The position numbers and the translations under genes were made by a program. From Salinimicrobium sp050750585 (GTDB lineage Bacteria > Bacteroidota > Bacteroidia > Flavobacteriales > Flavobacteriaceae), in the NCBI RefSeq assembly GCF_050750585.1, contig NZ_JBOJLM010000001.1, forward strand, positions 1-64,000: 64,000 bases of DNA, read 5' to 3'. The notes under the pieces are model-generated. The model was not told the origin of the DNA, searched no databases, and was given only the letters and a program-made list of their open reading frames with translations. Of this stretch, positions 35,010 to 43,340 are shown in pieces (positions within the stretch are counted from its first letter, which is position 1; each line of letters starts with the position of its first letter).

Positions 35010-35762
35010 CTATTCCTTGTGCACAATGGTAGAAGTTGCCTGTGCGGTAGGCAGCACGAGCAGGTCGGCAATGTTCACATGTGGCGGGCGGGTCACCACA
35101 AAAGCTACGATCTCGGCAATGTCTTCAGGTTTAAGGGCATTAAAGCCAGTATATACAGATTTTGCTCTTTCTGAATCTCCTTTAAACCTCACTTCACTAA
35201 AGTTGGTCTCTACCAGCCCCGGGTTAATGGCGCCCACTCTTATTCCCTTCCCGTTTAGGTCTATACGCATTCCCTGGTTTATAGCATCAACCGCGTGTTT
35301 GCTTGCGCTGTACACGTTCCCGTTGGGGTAAACTTCTTTTCCCGCCAGTGATCCAATATTGATGATGTCTCCGGCGCCCCTTTCCACCATCTGCGGAATG
35401 ATCTCCCGGCTTACATACAACAGGCCTTTTACATTAATATCTATCATTGCGTCCCAGTCTTCAATGTTCCCGGTTTGAATTGGGTCAAGACCGTGGGCAT
35501 TTCCGGCATTATTAATCAGTACATCAATGGTCTCAAAGTCCTGCGGAAGGCTTTGAATGGCCTCTTTCACCTTTTCTTTATCTCTCACGTCAAACTGAAG
35601 GATGTGAACTTCAGTTTTACCGCTTAGTTCATTTTTTAAGGTCTCCAGGGCTTCTTTTCTTCTGCCGCAAATAACGAGACGATAACCTGCACCGGCCAGT
35701 GCTTTCGCGGTTGCTTTGCCAATTCCACTACTGGCGCCGGTGACTAAAGCTGTTTTGTTCAT
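35010..35762 (-). CDS. short-chain dehydrogenase/reductase (YdfG-like)
   Basis: A 250-residue classical SDR. The cofactor motif is TGASSGIGKA (residues 8-17), then NNAG, and the catalytic Ser-Tyr-Lys is seen as IGSLAGKE and YSASKHAVD. It resembles NADP-dependent 3-hydroxy acid dehydrogenase YdfG, which oxidises L-allo-threonine and serine. The start is ATG 35762, which sets the Rossmann motif near the N-terminus. The longer frame from 35822 overlaps the upstream gene. A near copy of the dispersed palindrome (35768) lies directly before the start codon. Confidence 0.87.
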   Translation of the reverse strand: MNKTALVTGASSGIGKATAKALAGAGYRLVICGRRKEALETLKNELSGKTEVHILQFDVRDKEKVKEAIQSLPQDFETIDVLINNAGNAHGLDPIQTGNIEDWDAMIDINVKGLLYVSREIIPQMVERGAGDIINIGSLAGKEVYPNGNVYSASKHAVDAINQGMRIDLNGKGIRVGAINPGLVETNFSEVRFKGDSERAKSVYTGFNALKPEDIAEIVAFVVTRPPHVNIADLLVLPTAQATSTIVHKE

Positions 35763-35784
35763 AGGTGTCAAAAATGTGTTTTTT

Positions 35785-36552
35785 TCAAAGTCTTTCCGGC
35801 AGCTTTTTAAAATCCTCTTCAATTATAGAGGTATGGAAAGCTTTGTATGCCGAATCTATTATCGCTTCAGAATTTCCTTTAATCACAGCGTGAAACTGGG
35901 CTTTGTGGTGCAGTAACCATGCAAAAAGCAGCTCTTTTGGGCGCAGGTTGTACTTTCCGGCGGCTTTTTGGAGCTCTTCATGCTCATTTTCCCAGTCCCC
36001 ACTTTCAGGAATGATCATTTGAGTGATCCCTTCGGAAGCAGCTTCAGCTAAGGTAAGGCTTTTCACGGCTGCGGGTGTAAAACTGAAGGCAGAAAGTGTG
36101 GCACTGGCAGGAAAATCTTCCAAAAATGCGTTTTTCTCTCCCAGGCGTTTTTCCACTATTCCTACTTCGACAATCTTACCCACTGCCCTTAGCTTTTTTA
36201 TAGCCGAAAGAAGGACTTCTGATGGTACGTCAAAATCGAGAAGCAATAGATCGAGGTAGTCGGTATCCAGAAGTTCGAGAATTTCATCTACCCGGTCAAA
36301 AATAGCTTGTTCTTCTGTAAGATTTGTACCGGGACAGGCTACAATTTGTACCTGATCACGGCTTAATCCGCTTTCGCTAAACGCAGCTCCCAGGTCATGA
36401 GTGTAGCTTTGGGTCCTGGAAAGGTCGATTAAGAAACTGGTGATTCCTTTTTCCACGCAGTGTTGAAAAAGCTGAATTTTCTTTCCTTTTGAAAGTTGTT
36501 GCCAGGTTTCAGGATCCTGAATAATACGGGAATAAGAATTTCTTTGCCTCAT
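35785..36552 (-). CDS. divergent aldo/keto-reductase-fold protein, probably catalytically inactive
   Basis: A 255-residue protein, shorter than typical AKRs (about 320). It keeps the barrel landmarks (EKGITSFLIDLS, DYLDLLLLDFDVP, LRAVGKIVEVGIVEKR, and YNLRPKELLFAWLLHH with IKGN in the NADPH region). Expected catalytic positions are changed: FDTA is FLID, the active-site Lys of the ATK motif is replaced in IVACPG, and the His of the IHxP motif is Asp in LDFDVP. It leads a tight operon with SDR, AlbA_2 and phosphatase genes. A binding or regulatory role is more likely than reduction. Confidence 0.65.
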   Translation of the reverse strand: MRQRNSYSRIIQDPETWQQLSKGKKIQLFQHCVEKGITSFLIDLSRTQSYTHDLGAAFSESGLSRDQVQIVACPGTNLTEEQAIFDRVDEILELLDTDYLDLLLLDFDVPSEVLLSAIKKLRAVGKIVEVGIVEKRLGEKNAFLEDFPASATLSAFSFTPAAVKSLTLAEAASEGITQMIIPESGDWENEHEELQKAAGKYNLRPKELLFAWLLHHKAQFHAVIKGNSEAIIDSAYKAFHTSIIEEDFKKLPERL

Positions 36553-36700
36553 GTTTTAAAAGTAATGAACTCTATTCTTCTACGAAGAAGGCGGATTGTT
36601 AAAGAATTCGAAGGAGAGTTAAAAAGAGTTAAACTTCGTTTATCGATAGATTAAACCCTTTCATCGAGCGTTATCATGCCTAAACCAAAACAAATCATTT

Positions 36701-37519
36701 ATGAAAAAGTATCATTTATTTTTATTCTTTTCTGCCCTGCTTAGCGGGCTTGTTAGTTGTAGTTCAGACGACGATGCCAGTGGTTCCGACAGGGGTACTG
36801 CAAGAGTGGCAGTAGAACTAACCGATGCTCCCGGTGATTACAAGCACGTATACGTGGAAGTTGAAGATGTAATGATAAAAACAACCAACGAAGGTAATGA
36901 CGAAGAAGGCTGGACGAGCCTTGAGGGAGTGAACACGGGAGTTATTGACCTTTTAAGCCTTACAGGTGGTGTGACCGAATTATTAGTAGACACCGAAATT
37001 GAAGCCGGTTACCTTCACCAGATAAGACTTATATTAGGTGGTGACAACAGTGTTGTTGTTATGAATGGAGATGTAGAGCAGGAATTTACTTTGAAAACCC
37101 CGAGCGGTCAACAATCTGGCTTGAAAGTAATGGTGGGGCAGGAACTGGAAGCAAATGCCGAGTACACTTTTATTCTTGATTTTGATGTTGACCAGTCTGT
37201 GAAAAGTACTTCAGCCGATGGTTACAACCTTCACCCTGTAATAAGAATGGCAGTTGAAGAGAATTCCGGTTCTATTGTGGGGAGCGTACATCCAACTACA
37301 GAGCAGGCTTTGATCAAAGTTCAAAACGCTACTGTAAATGCTTCTGCATATACCGATGCCAATGGAAAGTTTGAAGTACACGGGCTGCCTGCAGGTACTT
37401 ATAAAGTTACCGCTGTCCCTGCCGAAGGTTCCGGGCTTAATTCTGCAGTAGTGAATAATGTTGAGGTTGAACAGGGGGAAACAGTGCCTCTTGATCCTAT
37501 GTTTCTTGACGGAGAGTAA
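36701..37519 (+). CDS. DUF4382 domain lipoprotein
   Basis: A 272-residue predicted lipoprotein (signal ending SGLVSC, followed by an acidic SSDDDASGSD linker). Residues ~35-170 match DUF4382 (VAVELTDAPGDYKHVYVEVEDV, LEAGYLHQIRLILG-like). The C-terminal ~80 residues form a carboxypeptidase-regulatory-like beta sandwich (GSIVGSVHPT, TDANGKFEVHGLPAGTYKV). It is surface or periplasmic. Function unknown; such proteins are common in Bacteroidota envelopes. A terminator (37545-37573) follows. Confidence 0.85.
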   Translation: MKKYHLFLFFSALLSGLVSCSSDDDASGSDRGTARVAVELTDAPGDYKHVYVEVEDVMIKTTNEGNDEEGWTSLEGVNTGVIDLLSLTGGVTELLVDTEIEAGYLHQIRLILGGDNSVVVMNGDVEQEFTLKTPSGQQSGLKVMVGQELEANAEYTFILDFDVDQSVKSTSADGYNLHPVIRMAVEENSGSIVGSVHPTTEQALIKVQNATVNASAYTDANGKFEVHGLPAGTYKVTAVPAEGSGLNSAVVNNVEVEQGETVPLDPMFLDGE

Positions 37520-37544
37520 ATAAGTTTTTAAAAAAGCATTTTTG

Positions 37545-37573
37545 AAAGCAGCGGTAATCCCGCTGCTTTTTTG
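37545..37573 (+). terminator. terminator after the DUF4382 gene
   Basis: AGCAGCGG and CCCGCTGCT around TAAT, then TTTTTT. A half site of the dispersed palindrome (GCATTTTTGAAAG) lies just before it. Confidence 0.75.
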
Positions 37574-37669
37574 TTTTAACAAAAATTTAAGATACTTTGG
37601 TTGAATATTTGCTGAGGTTGCGCCGTTGACAATAGATAAGTATCTTCACCTAAATAAAATTTTTTATCC

Positions 37670-38674
37670 ATGCAGGAAAATAACAGCTCGGTAGACATAG
37701 CCAGTATCAATGAAAAAATTGAGCGCGAAAGTGCCTTTGTTGATATTTTAAGTTCAGAAATGAAGAAGGTCATTGTGGGCCAGAAGCATATGGTTGAACG
37801 TCTGTTAATTGGTTTGCTGGGCCAGGGGCATATTCTTCTTGAAGGTGTGCCGGGACTGGCAAAAACCCTTGCTATTAATACACTGTCACAAGCCGTACAT
37901 GGTTCCTTCAGTCGTATACAATTTACACCCGATCTTCTTCCGGCAGATGTTGTAGGTACCCTTATATACAATATGAAGCTGAATGATTTCAGCATAAAGA
38001 AAGGGCCCATCTTTGCAAATTTCGTGCTTGCCGATGAGATCAACCGGGCGCCGGCCAAAGTGCAGTCGGCTTTGCTTGAAGCCATGCAGGAAAAGCAGGT
38101 GACCATTGGGGAAGAAACTTTTGTACTGGACAGGCCGTTTTTGGTAATGGCAACCCAGAACCCGGTAGAGCAGGAAGGAACTTATCCGCTGCCCGAGGCG
38201 CAGGTTGACCGTTTTATGCTGAAAACCGTCATTAAATATCCTGAAATGGCCGATGAGCAAATGATCATTCGTGCCAATTTAAAAGGTAGTTTTGAGAAGG
38301 TGAATCCGGTGGTGAGCCTGGATCAAATTGCCAGAGCCCAGCAAGCGGTGCGCGAGGTTTATATGGATGAAAAGATCGAAAAATATATCCTGGATATCGT
38401 TTTTGCAACTCGTTTTCCTGAAAAATACGGACTTGAAAGCCTAAAGCCCCTAATCAACTTTGGTGCTTCGCCAAGGGGAAGTATCAACCTGGCAACGGCG
38501 GCAAAATGCTACGCCTTTATTAAGCGCCGGGGTTATGTGGTGCCCGAAGATGTTCGCGCCATAGTACATGATGTACTGCGCCACAGGATTGGAATTACCT
38601 ATGAAGCCGAAGCCGAAAATGTAACTTCTGAAGATATCATCAACAAGATCGTCAACGAGATCGAAGTACCTTAA
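37670..38674 (+). CDS. moxR: MoxR-family AAA ATPase, first gene of the Bat operon
   Basis: A 334-residue AAA+ chaperone-like ATPase. Walker A is GVPGLAKTLA (Lys65), Walker B FVLADEINRA, sensor-1 MATQNPVEQEGTYPLPEAQ, and a C-terminal lid follows. MoxR proteins help assemble or activate proteins with von Willebrand A domains, and such proteins are encoded downstream. The next gene is 100 nt away across an inverted-repeat region; the operon layout moxR-DUF58-BatA/B/C/D/E is conserved in Bacteroidota. Confidence 0.93.
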   Translation: MQENNSSVDIASINEKIERESAFVDILSSEMKKVIVGQKHMVERLLIGLLGQGHILLEGVPGLAKTLAINTLSQAVHGSFSRIQFTPDLLPADVVGTLIYNMKLNDFSIKKGPIFANFVLADEINRAPAKVQSALLEAMQEKQVTIGEETFVLDRPFLVMATQNPVEQEGTYPLPEAQVDRFMLKTVIKYPEMADEQMIIRANLKGSFEKVNPVVSLDQIARAQQAVREVYMDEKIEKYILDIVFATRFPEKYGLESLKPLINFGASPRGSINLATAAKCYAFIKRRGYVVPEDVRAIVHDVLRHRIGITYEAEAENVTSEDIINKIVNEIEVP

Positions 38675-38774
38675 ACAATGAACAATTAGCAATTAACAAT
38701 GAACAGAATTTGAAGGTCTGTCAGCTGTTAATTAGTCACTGATAATTGTTTATTGATCATTGTCAATTGAAGAA
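38675..38774. repeat. imperfect long inverted repeat between moxR and the DUF58 gene
   Basis: AACAATGAACAATTAGCAATT-type sequence on the left is repeated in reverse complement on the right (CTGTTAATTAGTCACTGATAATTG and following). The arms are imperfect and AT-rich. Similar AACAATTAACAATGAAC repeats are familiar in flavobacterial intergenic DNA. It could form a cruciform or an mRNA hairpin inside the operon. Confidence 0.5.
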
Positions 38775-39638
38775 ATGGATACTAAGGAGTTACTCAAGAA
38801 AGTACGAAAAATAGAGATTAAGACCCGCCGGTTAAGTGACCACATTTTTGGCGGGGAATATCACTCTACCTTCAAAGGGCGGGGAATGACCTTTAGCGAG
38901 GTACGCCAGTATCAGTTTGGGGATGATGTAAGGAATATTGACTGGAATGTTACTGCCCGCTATTCTGAACCTTTTGTGAAGGTGTTCGAAGAAGAGCGCG
39001 AGCTTACCATGATGTTGGTGGTTGACGTTTCCGGCTCCGGGTTGTTTGGTACCCGCAATGGGTTCAAGCAGGACATTATTACTGAAATTGCCGCTACTTT
39101 GGCATTTTCGGCTACCCAGAACAATGATAAGATAGGGCTTATCCTGTTTTCAGATATTATTGAACTTTATATTCCGCCTAAAAAAGGGCGTTCTCATGTA
39201 CTTCGTATTATCCGCGAATTGCTGGAATTTGAGCCTAAAAGCCAAAAGACTAACCTGGAAAATGCGCTGAGTTATCTTTCGCGCGTAATGAAGAAGAAGG
39301 CCATTGTTTTTGTGCTTTCCGATTTTATTGCTGAAGATTATCAGCGTACCCTAAAGATCACCAGCGGTAGGCATGATGTGACCGGGATTAGAGTTTTTGA
39401 CGAGCGCGAGGAAGAAATCCCTAACCTCGGAATGGTAGCCATGCAGGATGAAGAAACCGGAAAAAGGATACTTGTAGATACCTCTTCCAGGTCGGTGCGC
39501 CGCAATTATTCGAAGTATTACCACGAAAGGGTGGAGTATTTTACTGAAAGCTTCCGAAGAAGTGGAGCAGGAAGCCTTAGCACCCGTGTAGATGAAAGTT
39601 ATGTAAAAAAATTACTGGGCTATTTCAAGGCCAGATAA
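38775..39638 (+). CDS. DUF58 domain protein of the Bat operon
   Basis: A 287-residue protein with the DUF58 core GRGMTFSEVRQYQFGDDVRNIDWN, followed by a vWA-like segment containing a MIDAS-type DVSGSG. It is cytoplasmic or membrane-associated, with no signal. In Bat operons it is thought to act with MoxR on the membrane vWA proteins BatA and BatB. ATG 38775 is preferred over TTG 38760; both are in frame. It is 10 nt ahead of the next gene. Confidence 0.88.
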   Translation: MDTKELLKKVRKIEIKTRRLSDHIFGGEYHSTFKGRGMTFSEVRQYQFGDDVRNIDWNVTARYSEPFVKVFEEERELTMMLVVDVSGSGLFGTRNGFKQDIITEIAATLAFSATQNNDKIGLILFSDIIELYIPPKKGRSHVLRIIRELLEFEPKSQKTNLENALSYLSRVMKKKAIVFVLSDFIAEDYQRTLKITSGRHDVTGIRVFDEREEEIPNLGMVAMQDEETGKRILVDTSSRSVRRNYSKYYHERVEYFTESFRRSGAGSLSTRVDESYVKKLLGYFKAR

Positions 39639-39648
39639 AAGAATACCA

Positions 39649-41283
39649 ATGCAAAAAATAGTAAGGCAGAATGGCATTTTTGACACCCCCGCGAAGAGCG
39701 TTCTCTTTTTCTGCCTGTGTACATTTTTTCTACTGCTCAACAGTTTTACGGGGCAGGCACAGGAAGTTTCTGCTTCCGTAGACACCACCACGATAAAGAT
39801 AGGGGAGCAGATCACCTATAAACTTGCTGTGGAAACCAATCGTGAAGACCTGGTTGTTTTCCCCGAAGGGCAGAGCTTCTCTCCGCTCGAAATGATCGAG
39901 GCTTTTGCAATAGACACCAGCGAGATAAGCGATCGTTACCACCTTACCCGCGAATATGCGCTCACTCAGTTTGATTCAGGCAGCTATACCATTCCGCGGC
40001 AACGTGTTTTAATAAACGACAGGGAATTTCGCACAGATTCGTTTTCGGTTGAGGTGAATGATGTGGTAGTTGATACTACCAAACAAAAAATGTTTCCCAT
40101 AAAACCAGCTGTTGAAGTACCGCCGGCCTTTGGTGTTCCCACCTGGCTCTGGTGGCTGCTGGGGCTTATTCTTTTGGGAGTAGTAGTATATCTGCTGTAC
40201 AGGAGCAGGAAAAGAAGGAAAGAAGCTGCCAAACAACTTCCGCCTTATGAGCGTGCACTTTTTGAGCTAAAGCAGCTGGACGATTCTCATCTTTTGGAGC
40301 AACGGGAAATAAAAGAATATTACTCCCAGCTCTCTGCCGCAGTAAGACGATATTTGGATGGGGAGATCTATGACCATGCGCTGGAAAGTACCACCAATGA
40401 GCTTATCACCTACCTTGAAGCTGAAAGAGATAAGGGAAAACTGAAACTGGAAAACACTACCATTAGCAGGTTAAAAGAGATACTGGAAAGAGCTGATCTT
40501 GCAAAATTTGCCAATACAAAACCCGATGTGCTTACGGCAAAAGAAGACCGCAGCAGTGTTGAAAATGTTATAAACGATACCAAAGCTTCTATTCCGCAGC
40601 CAACAGAAGAAGAACTGTTGAGAGATCGTGAATACAGGGAGCGACTTGAAAGAAAAAAGAAAGTCAAAAAGATCATTTTTGGGATCGTTGCAGTTGTGCT
40701 TCTTATAAGTGCGGGTGCTGCATACCTTATTTCTACCCGCGGGATAGAATATTTCACAGATACCTACATTGGTAACAGCAGTAAAGAAATGCTTGAGAGC
40801 GATTGGATCTCCAGTGAATATGGTACTCCCTCTGTTACTATTGCCACGCCCGATGTGTTGGTAAGAAATATCCGCGATAGCGTAGGAATGTCCCAGGGCA
40901 AAGAGACTTTTAACTATGGCAGCCTTGATACCAACCTCTTTGTTAGTGTAAGTACGAGACCTGCCAGTGAAGATTTTGATGTGGAGATGGCTGTGGAAGA
41001 TGTTTATGCTTTCCTTGAGGCTAACGGTGCAAAGAACATAATCACCAAACAGGAAGATTATGAAACTTTGAACGGAGCTCCCGGTTTCAAAATATTTGGA
41101 ACCATGAGCCTTCAAAAAGATGAAAAATCACAACCTGTTTCTAAAGAGTACACTATCCTAAACTTCGGAATGGGAGAAGGATTTCAGCAGGTGGTAGTGA
41201 TCTACAATGAAAATGACAAATATGCCGATGAGATCGCCCAGCGCATCACCACTTCGGTTGAACTTATAAACAACAGCAATTAA
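39649..41283 (+). CDS. BatD-related membrane protein of the Bat operon
   Basis: A 544-residue protein. A signal/anchor (residues ~18-38) precedes a beta-sandwich domain (VSASVDTTTIKIGEQITYKLAVE), a first membrane helix (WLWWLLGLILLGVVVYLLY, ~170), a DUF4381-like helical segment (AVRRYLDGEIYDHALESTTNEL), a second helix (~345) and a C-terminal extracytoplasmic domain. The gene occupies the slot between DUF58 and BatA seen in many flavobacteria. I know no function. It overlaps batA by one base. Confidence 0.75.
   Translation: MQKIVRQNGIFDTPAKSVLFFCLCTFFLLLNSFTGQAQEVSASVDTTTIKIGEQITYKLAVETNREDLVVFPEGQSFSPLEMIEAFAIDTSEISDRYHLTREYALTQFDSGSYTIPRQRVLINDREFRTDSFSVEVNDVVVDTTKQKMFPIKPAVEVPPAFGVPTWLWWLLGLILLGVVVYLLYRSRKRRKEAAKQLPPYERALFELKQLDDSHLLEQREIKEYYSQLSAAVRRYLDGEIYDHALESTTNELITYLEAERDKGKLKLENTTISRLKEILERADLAKFANTKPDVLTAKEDRSSVENVINDTKASIPQPTEEELLRDREYRERLERKKKVKKIIFGIVAVVLLISAGAAYLISTRGIEYFTDTYIGNSSKEMLESDWISSEYGTPSVTIATPDVLVRNIRDSVGMSQGKETFNYGSLDTNLFVSVSTRPASEDFDVEMAVEDVYAFLEANGAKNIITKQEDYETLNGAPGFKIFGTMSLQKDEKSQPVSKEYTILNFGMGEGFQQVVVIYNENDKYADEIAQRITTSVELINNSN
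40664..40682. repeat. diverged palindrome copy
   Basis: TCAAAAAGATCATTTTTGG matches the arms of the dispersed palindrome but not the centre. It is in coding sequence and weak. Confidence 0.25.
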
Positions 41284-42287
41284 TGTTCGAAAGATTAGTT
41301 TTTGAAGATCCGCAGTTCTTTTGGCTACTGTTGCTTTTGCCACTTGCCCTGGGTTGGTACATTTGGAAACGGCACCGGCAAACTGCCGAACTCAGGATCT
41401 CGAGCATCAAAGGTTTTGAGGCTAAACCCGGTATGTTAGGGAAGTTGCGACCCATTCTCATGGTGCTCAGGTTGTTGGTACTTGCACTCGTTATTACTGC
41501 CCTTGCCAGGCCTCGCAGCGTTGATGTCTCGTCTCGTACCAGTAGTAACTTTGGTATCGACATTGTCATGGCTATAGATGTTTCGGCCAGTATGCTCGCA
41601 CGCGATTTAGATCCCAACCGACTGGAAGCTACAAAAGAAGTGGCAGCCGATTTTGTAAAAAACCGTCCTGCAGATAGAATTGGGCTTGTAGTCTATGCCG
41701 GGGAAAGTTTTACCCAAACCCCAATTACAAGTGATAAGAGCATAGTGTTAAGTGCGCTTGAAGATATTGAGTACAACAACGTGCTAGAAAATGGTACAGC
41801 GATTGGGATGGGCCTCGCTACAGCAGTAAATAGATTAAAAGACAGCAAAGCCGAAAGTAAAGTAGTGATCCTGCTTACCGACGGGATGAACAATGCCGGT
41901 TTTATAGACCCAAAGATTGCCAGCGAACTGGCAGTAGAATTTGGAATTAAAGTTTACACCATTGGGGTGGGGAGTAATGGAACTGCGCTTTCTCCCATAG
42001 CAATTTTGCCTAACGGAAGTTTCCAGTACGGCAGGGTACCGGTAGAGATCGATGAAGCTCTATTGAAAGATATTTCTGAAACCACCGGTGGGAAATACTT
42101 CCGGGCGACCGATAATAAGTCCCTCGAGGCGATCTATGATGAGATAGATGAATTGGAAAAAACTGAAATAGAAGAATTCAGGTTCTATAATTATGAAGAG
42201 AAATTCCGGCCTTTGATTTTACTGGCAGGATTCCTGTTGTTGGTGGAAGTGCTATTGAGATTTACTATTTTCAGAAGCTTTGTTTAA
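41283..42287 (+). CDS. batA: BatA, vWA-domain membrane protein
   Basis: A 334-residue protein with an N-terminal membrane helix (FFWLLLLLPLALGWYIW), a second at ~60, a von Willebrand A domain whose MIDAS motif is AIDVSASM with Thr in a later TDGMN loop, and a C-terminal membrane helix. Bat (Bacteroides aerotolerance) proteins are implicated in stress and oxygen tolerance. BatA and BatB probably pair in the membrane. It starts one base inside the preceding stop and ends 12 nt before batB. Confidence 0.92.
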   Translation: MFERLVFEDPQFFWLLLLLPLALGWYIWKRHRQTAELRISSIKGFEAKPGMLGKLRPILMVLRLLVLALVITALARPRSVDVSSRTSSNFGIDIVMAIDVSASMLARDLDPNRLEATKEVAADFVKNRPADRIGLVVYAGESFTQTPITSDKSIVLSALEDIEYNNVLENGTAIGMGLATAVNRLKDSKAESKVVILLTDGMNNAGFIDPKIASELAVEFGIKVYTIGVGSNGTALSPIAILPNGSFQYGRVPVEIDEALLKDISETTGGKYFRATDNKSLEAIYDEIDELEKTEIEEFRFYNYEEKFRPLILLAGFLLLVEVLLRFTIFRSFV

Positions 42288-42299
42288 AAAGAGGATAAG

Positions 42300-43340
42300 A
42301 TGTTTTTGTTAGAAGATAAGACTTACTTGTGGTTATTGATAGGCATCCCGGTCATTGTACTGCTGTATGCCATGGTCATCTTTTGGCAAAAAAGGACTCA
42401 GCGCAAGTTTGCCGATAAGGAGTTGCTGGATAGGTTGAGCCCTAATCGCTCTACCGGAAAGCAGGTGCTTAAAATTGTGCTGCTTTGCCTGGCTATTGCC
42501 AGTTTTGTTATTGCCTTGGTGAACCCGCAGTTTGGCACAAAATTGGAAACTGTAAAGCGGGAAGGGGTTGATGTTGTTTTTGCAATAGATGTCTCGAAAA
42601 GTATGCTGGCCGAAGATATTGCTCCCAACCGGCTTGAGAAATCAAAACAACTGGTAACCCAGATCATCAATAACCTGGCGAGTGACCGCGTGGGGATCAT
42701 AGCTTATGCCGGAAGTGCTTTTCCGCAGTTGCCAATCACGACAGATTATGCTGCGGCAAAAATGTTCCTGCAGGGCATGAATACTGATATGCTTTCATCG
42801 CAGGGAACAGCTATAAGGGAAGCCATTGAGCTGTCTAAGACCTACTTTAATGATGACGAGCAAACCAATAGGGTTTTGTTCCTGATTAGCGATGGGGAAG
42901 ATCATGAGGGTAATATTGAAGATATAGCTGCTGAAGCTGCCCGCGAAGGCATCAGGATAGTAACTATTGGAGTGGGAACTGCCAAAGGAGGGCCAATTCC
43001 CATCAAAAGGAACGGAGTAGTTCAGAATTATAAGAAAAATAATCAGGGGGAAACGGTGATCACCCGACTTGACCAGGAAACCCTGAAGGAGATAGCTTCC
43101 GAAGCAAACGGCAGATATATTGATGGCAGTAATACAGCGCAGGTAGTGGAAGAAGTGACCGACATTCTTCAGAATATGGATAAGAAGGAATTTGAATCCC
43201 AGCAAATTGCCGAGTACAAAAGTCAGTTCCAATGGTTTTTAGCTCTGGGTCTGCTCTTTCTGTTGCTTGATATTCTTTTGCTTGAACGGCAAACCTCCTG
43301 GTTAAAAAGGTTAAATTTGTTTAACGAAAAAAGAAGCTGA
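42300..43340 (+). CDS. batB: BatB, vWA-domain membrane protein
   Basis: A 346-residue paralogue of BatA, with the same helix-helix-vWA-helix layout and MIDAS AIDVSKSM plus ISDGEDHEG. The C-terminal helix (WFLALGLLFLLLDILLL) anchors it. It overlaps batC by one base. The tandem arrangement of two vWA proteins matches known Bat operons. Confidence 0.92.
   Translation: MFLLEDKTYLWLLIGIPVIVLLYAMVIFWQKRTQRKFADKELLDRLSPNRSTGKQVLKIVLLCLAIASFVIALVNPQFGTKLETVKREGVDVVFAIDVSKSMLAEDIAPNRLEKSKQLVTQIINNLASDRVGIIAYAGSAFPQLPITTDYAAAKMFLQGMNTDMLSSQGTAIREAIELSKTYFNDDEQTNRVLFLISDGEDHEGNIEDIAAEAAREGIRIVTIGVGTAKGGPIPIKRNGVVQNYKKNNQGETVITRLDQETLKEIASEANGRYIDGSNTAQVVEEVTDILQNMDKKEFESQQIAEYKSQFQWFLALGLLFLLLDILLLERQTSWLKRLNLFNEKRS

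Noticed and set aside
40471..41115. 214-codon minus-strand frame opposite the BatD-related gene
   Set aside because: Antisense shadow; no family features.
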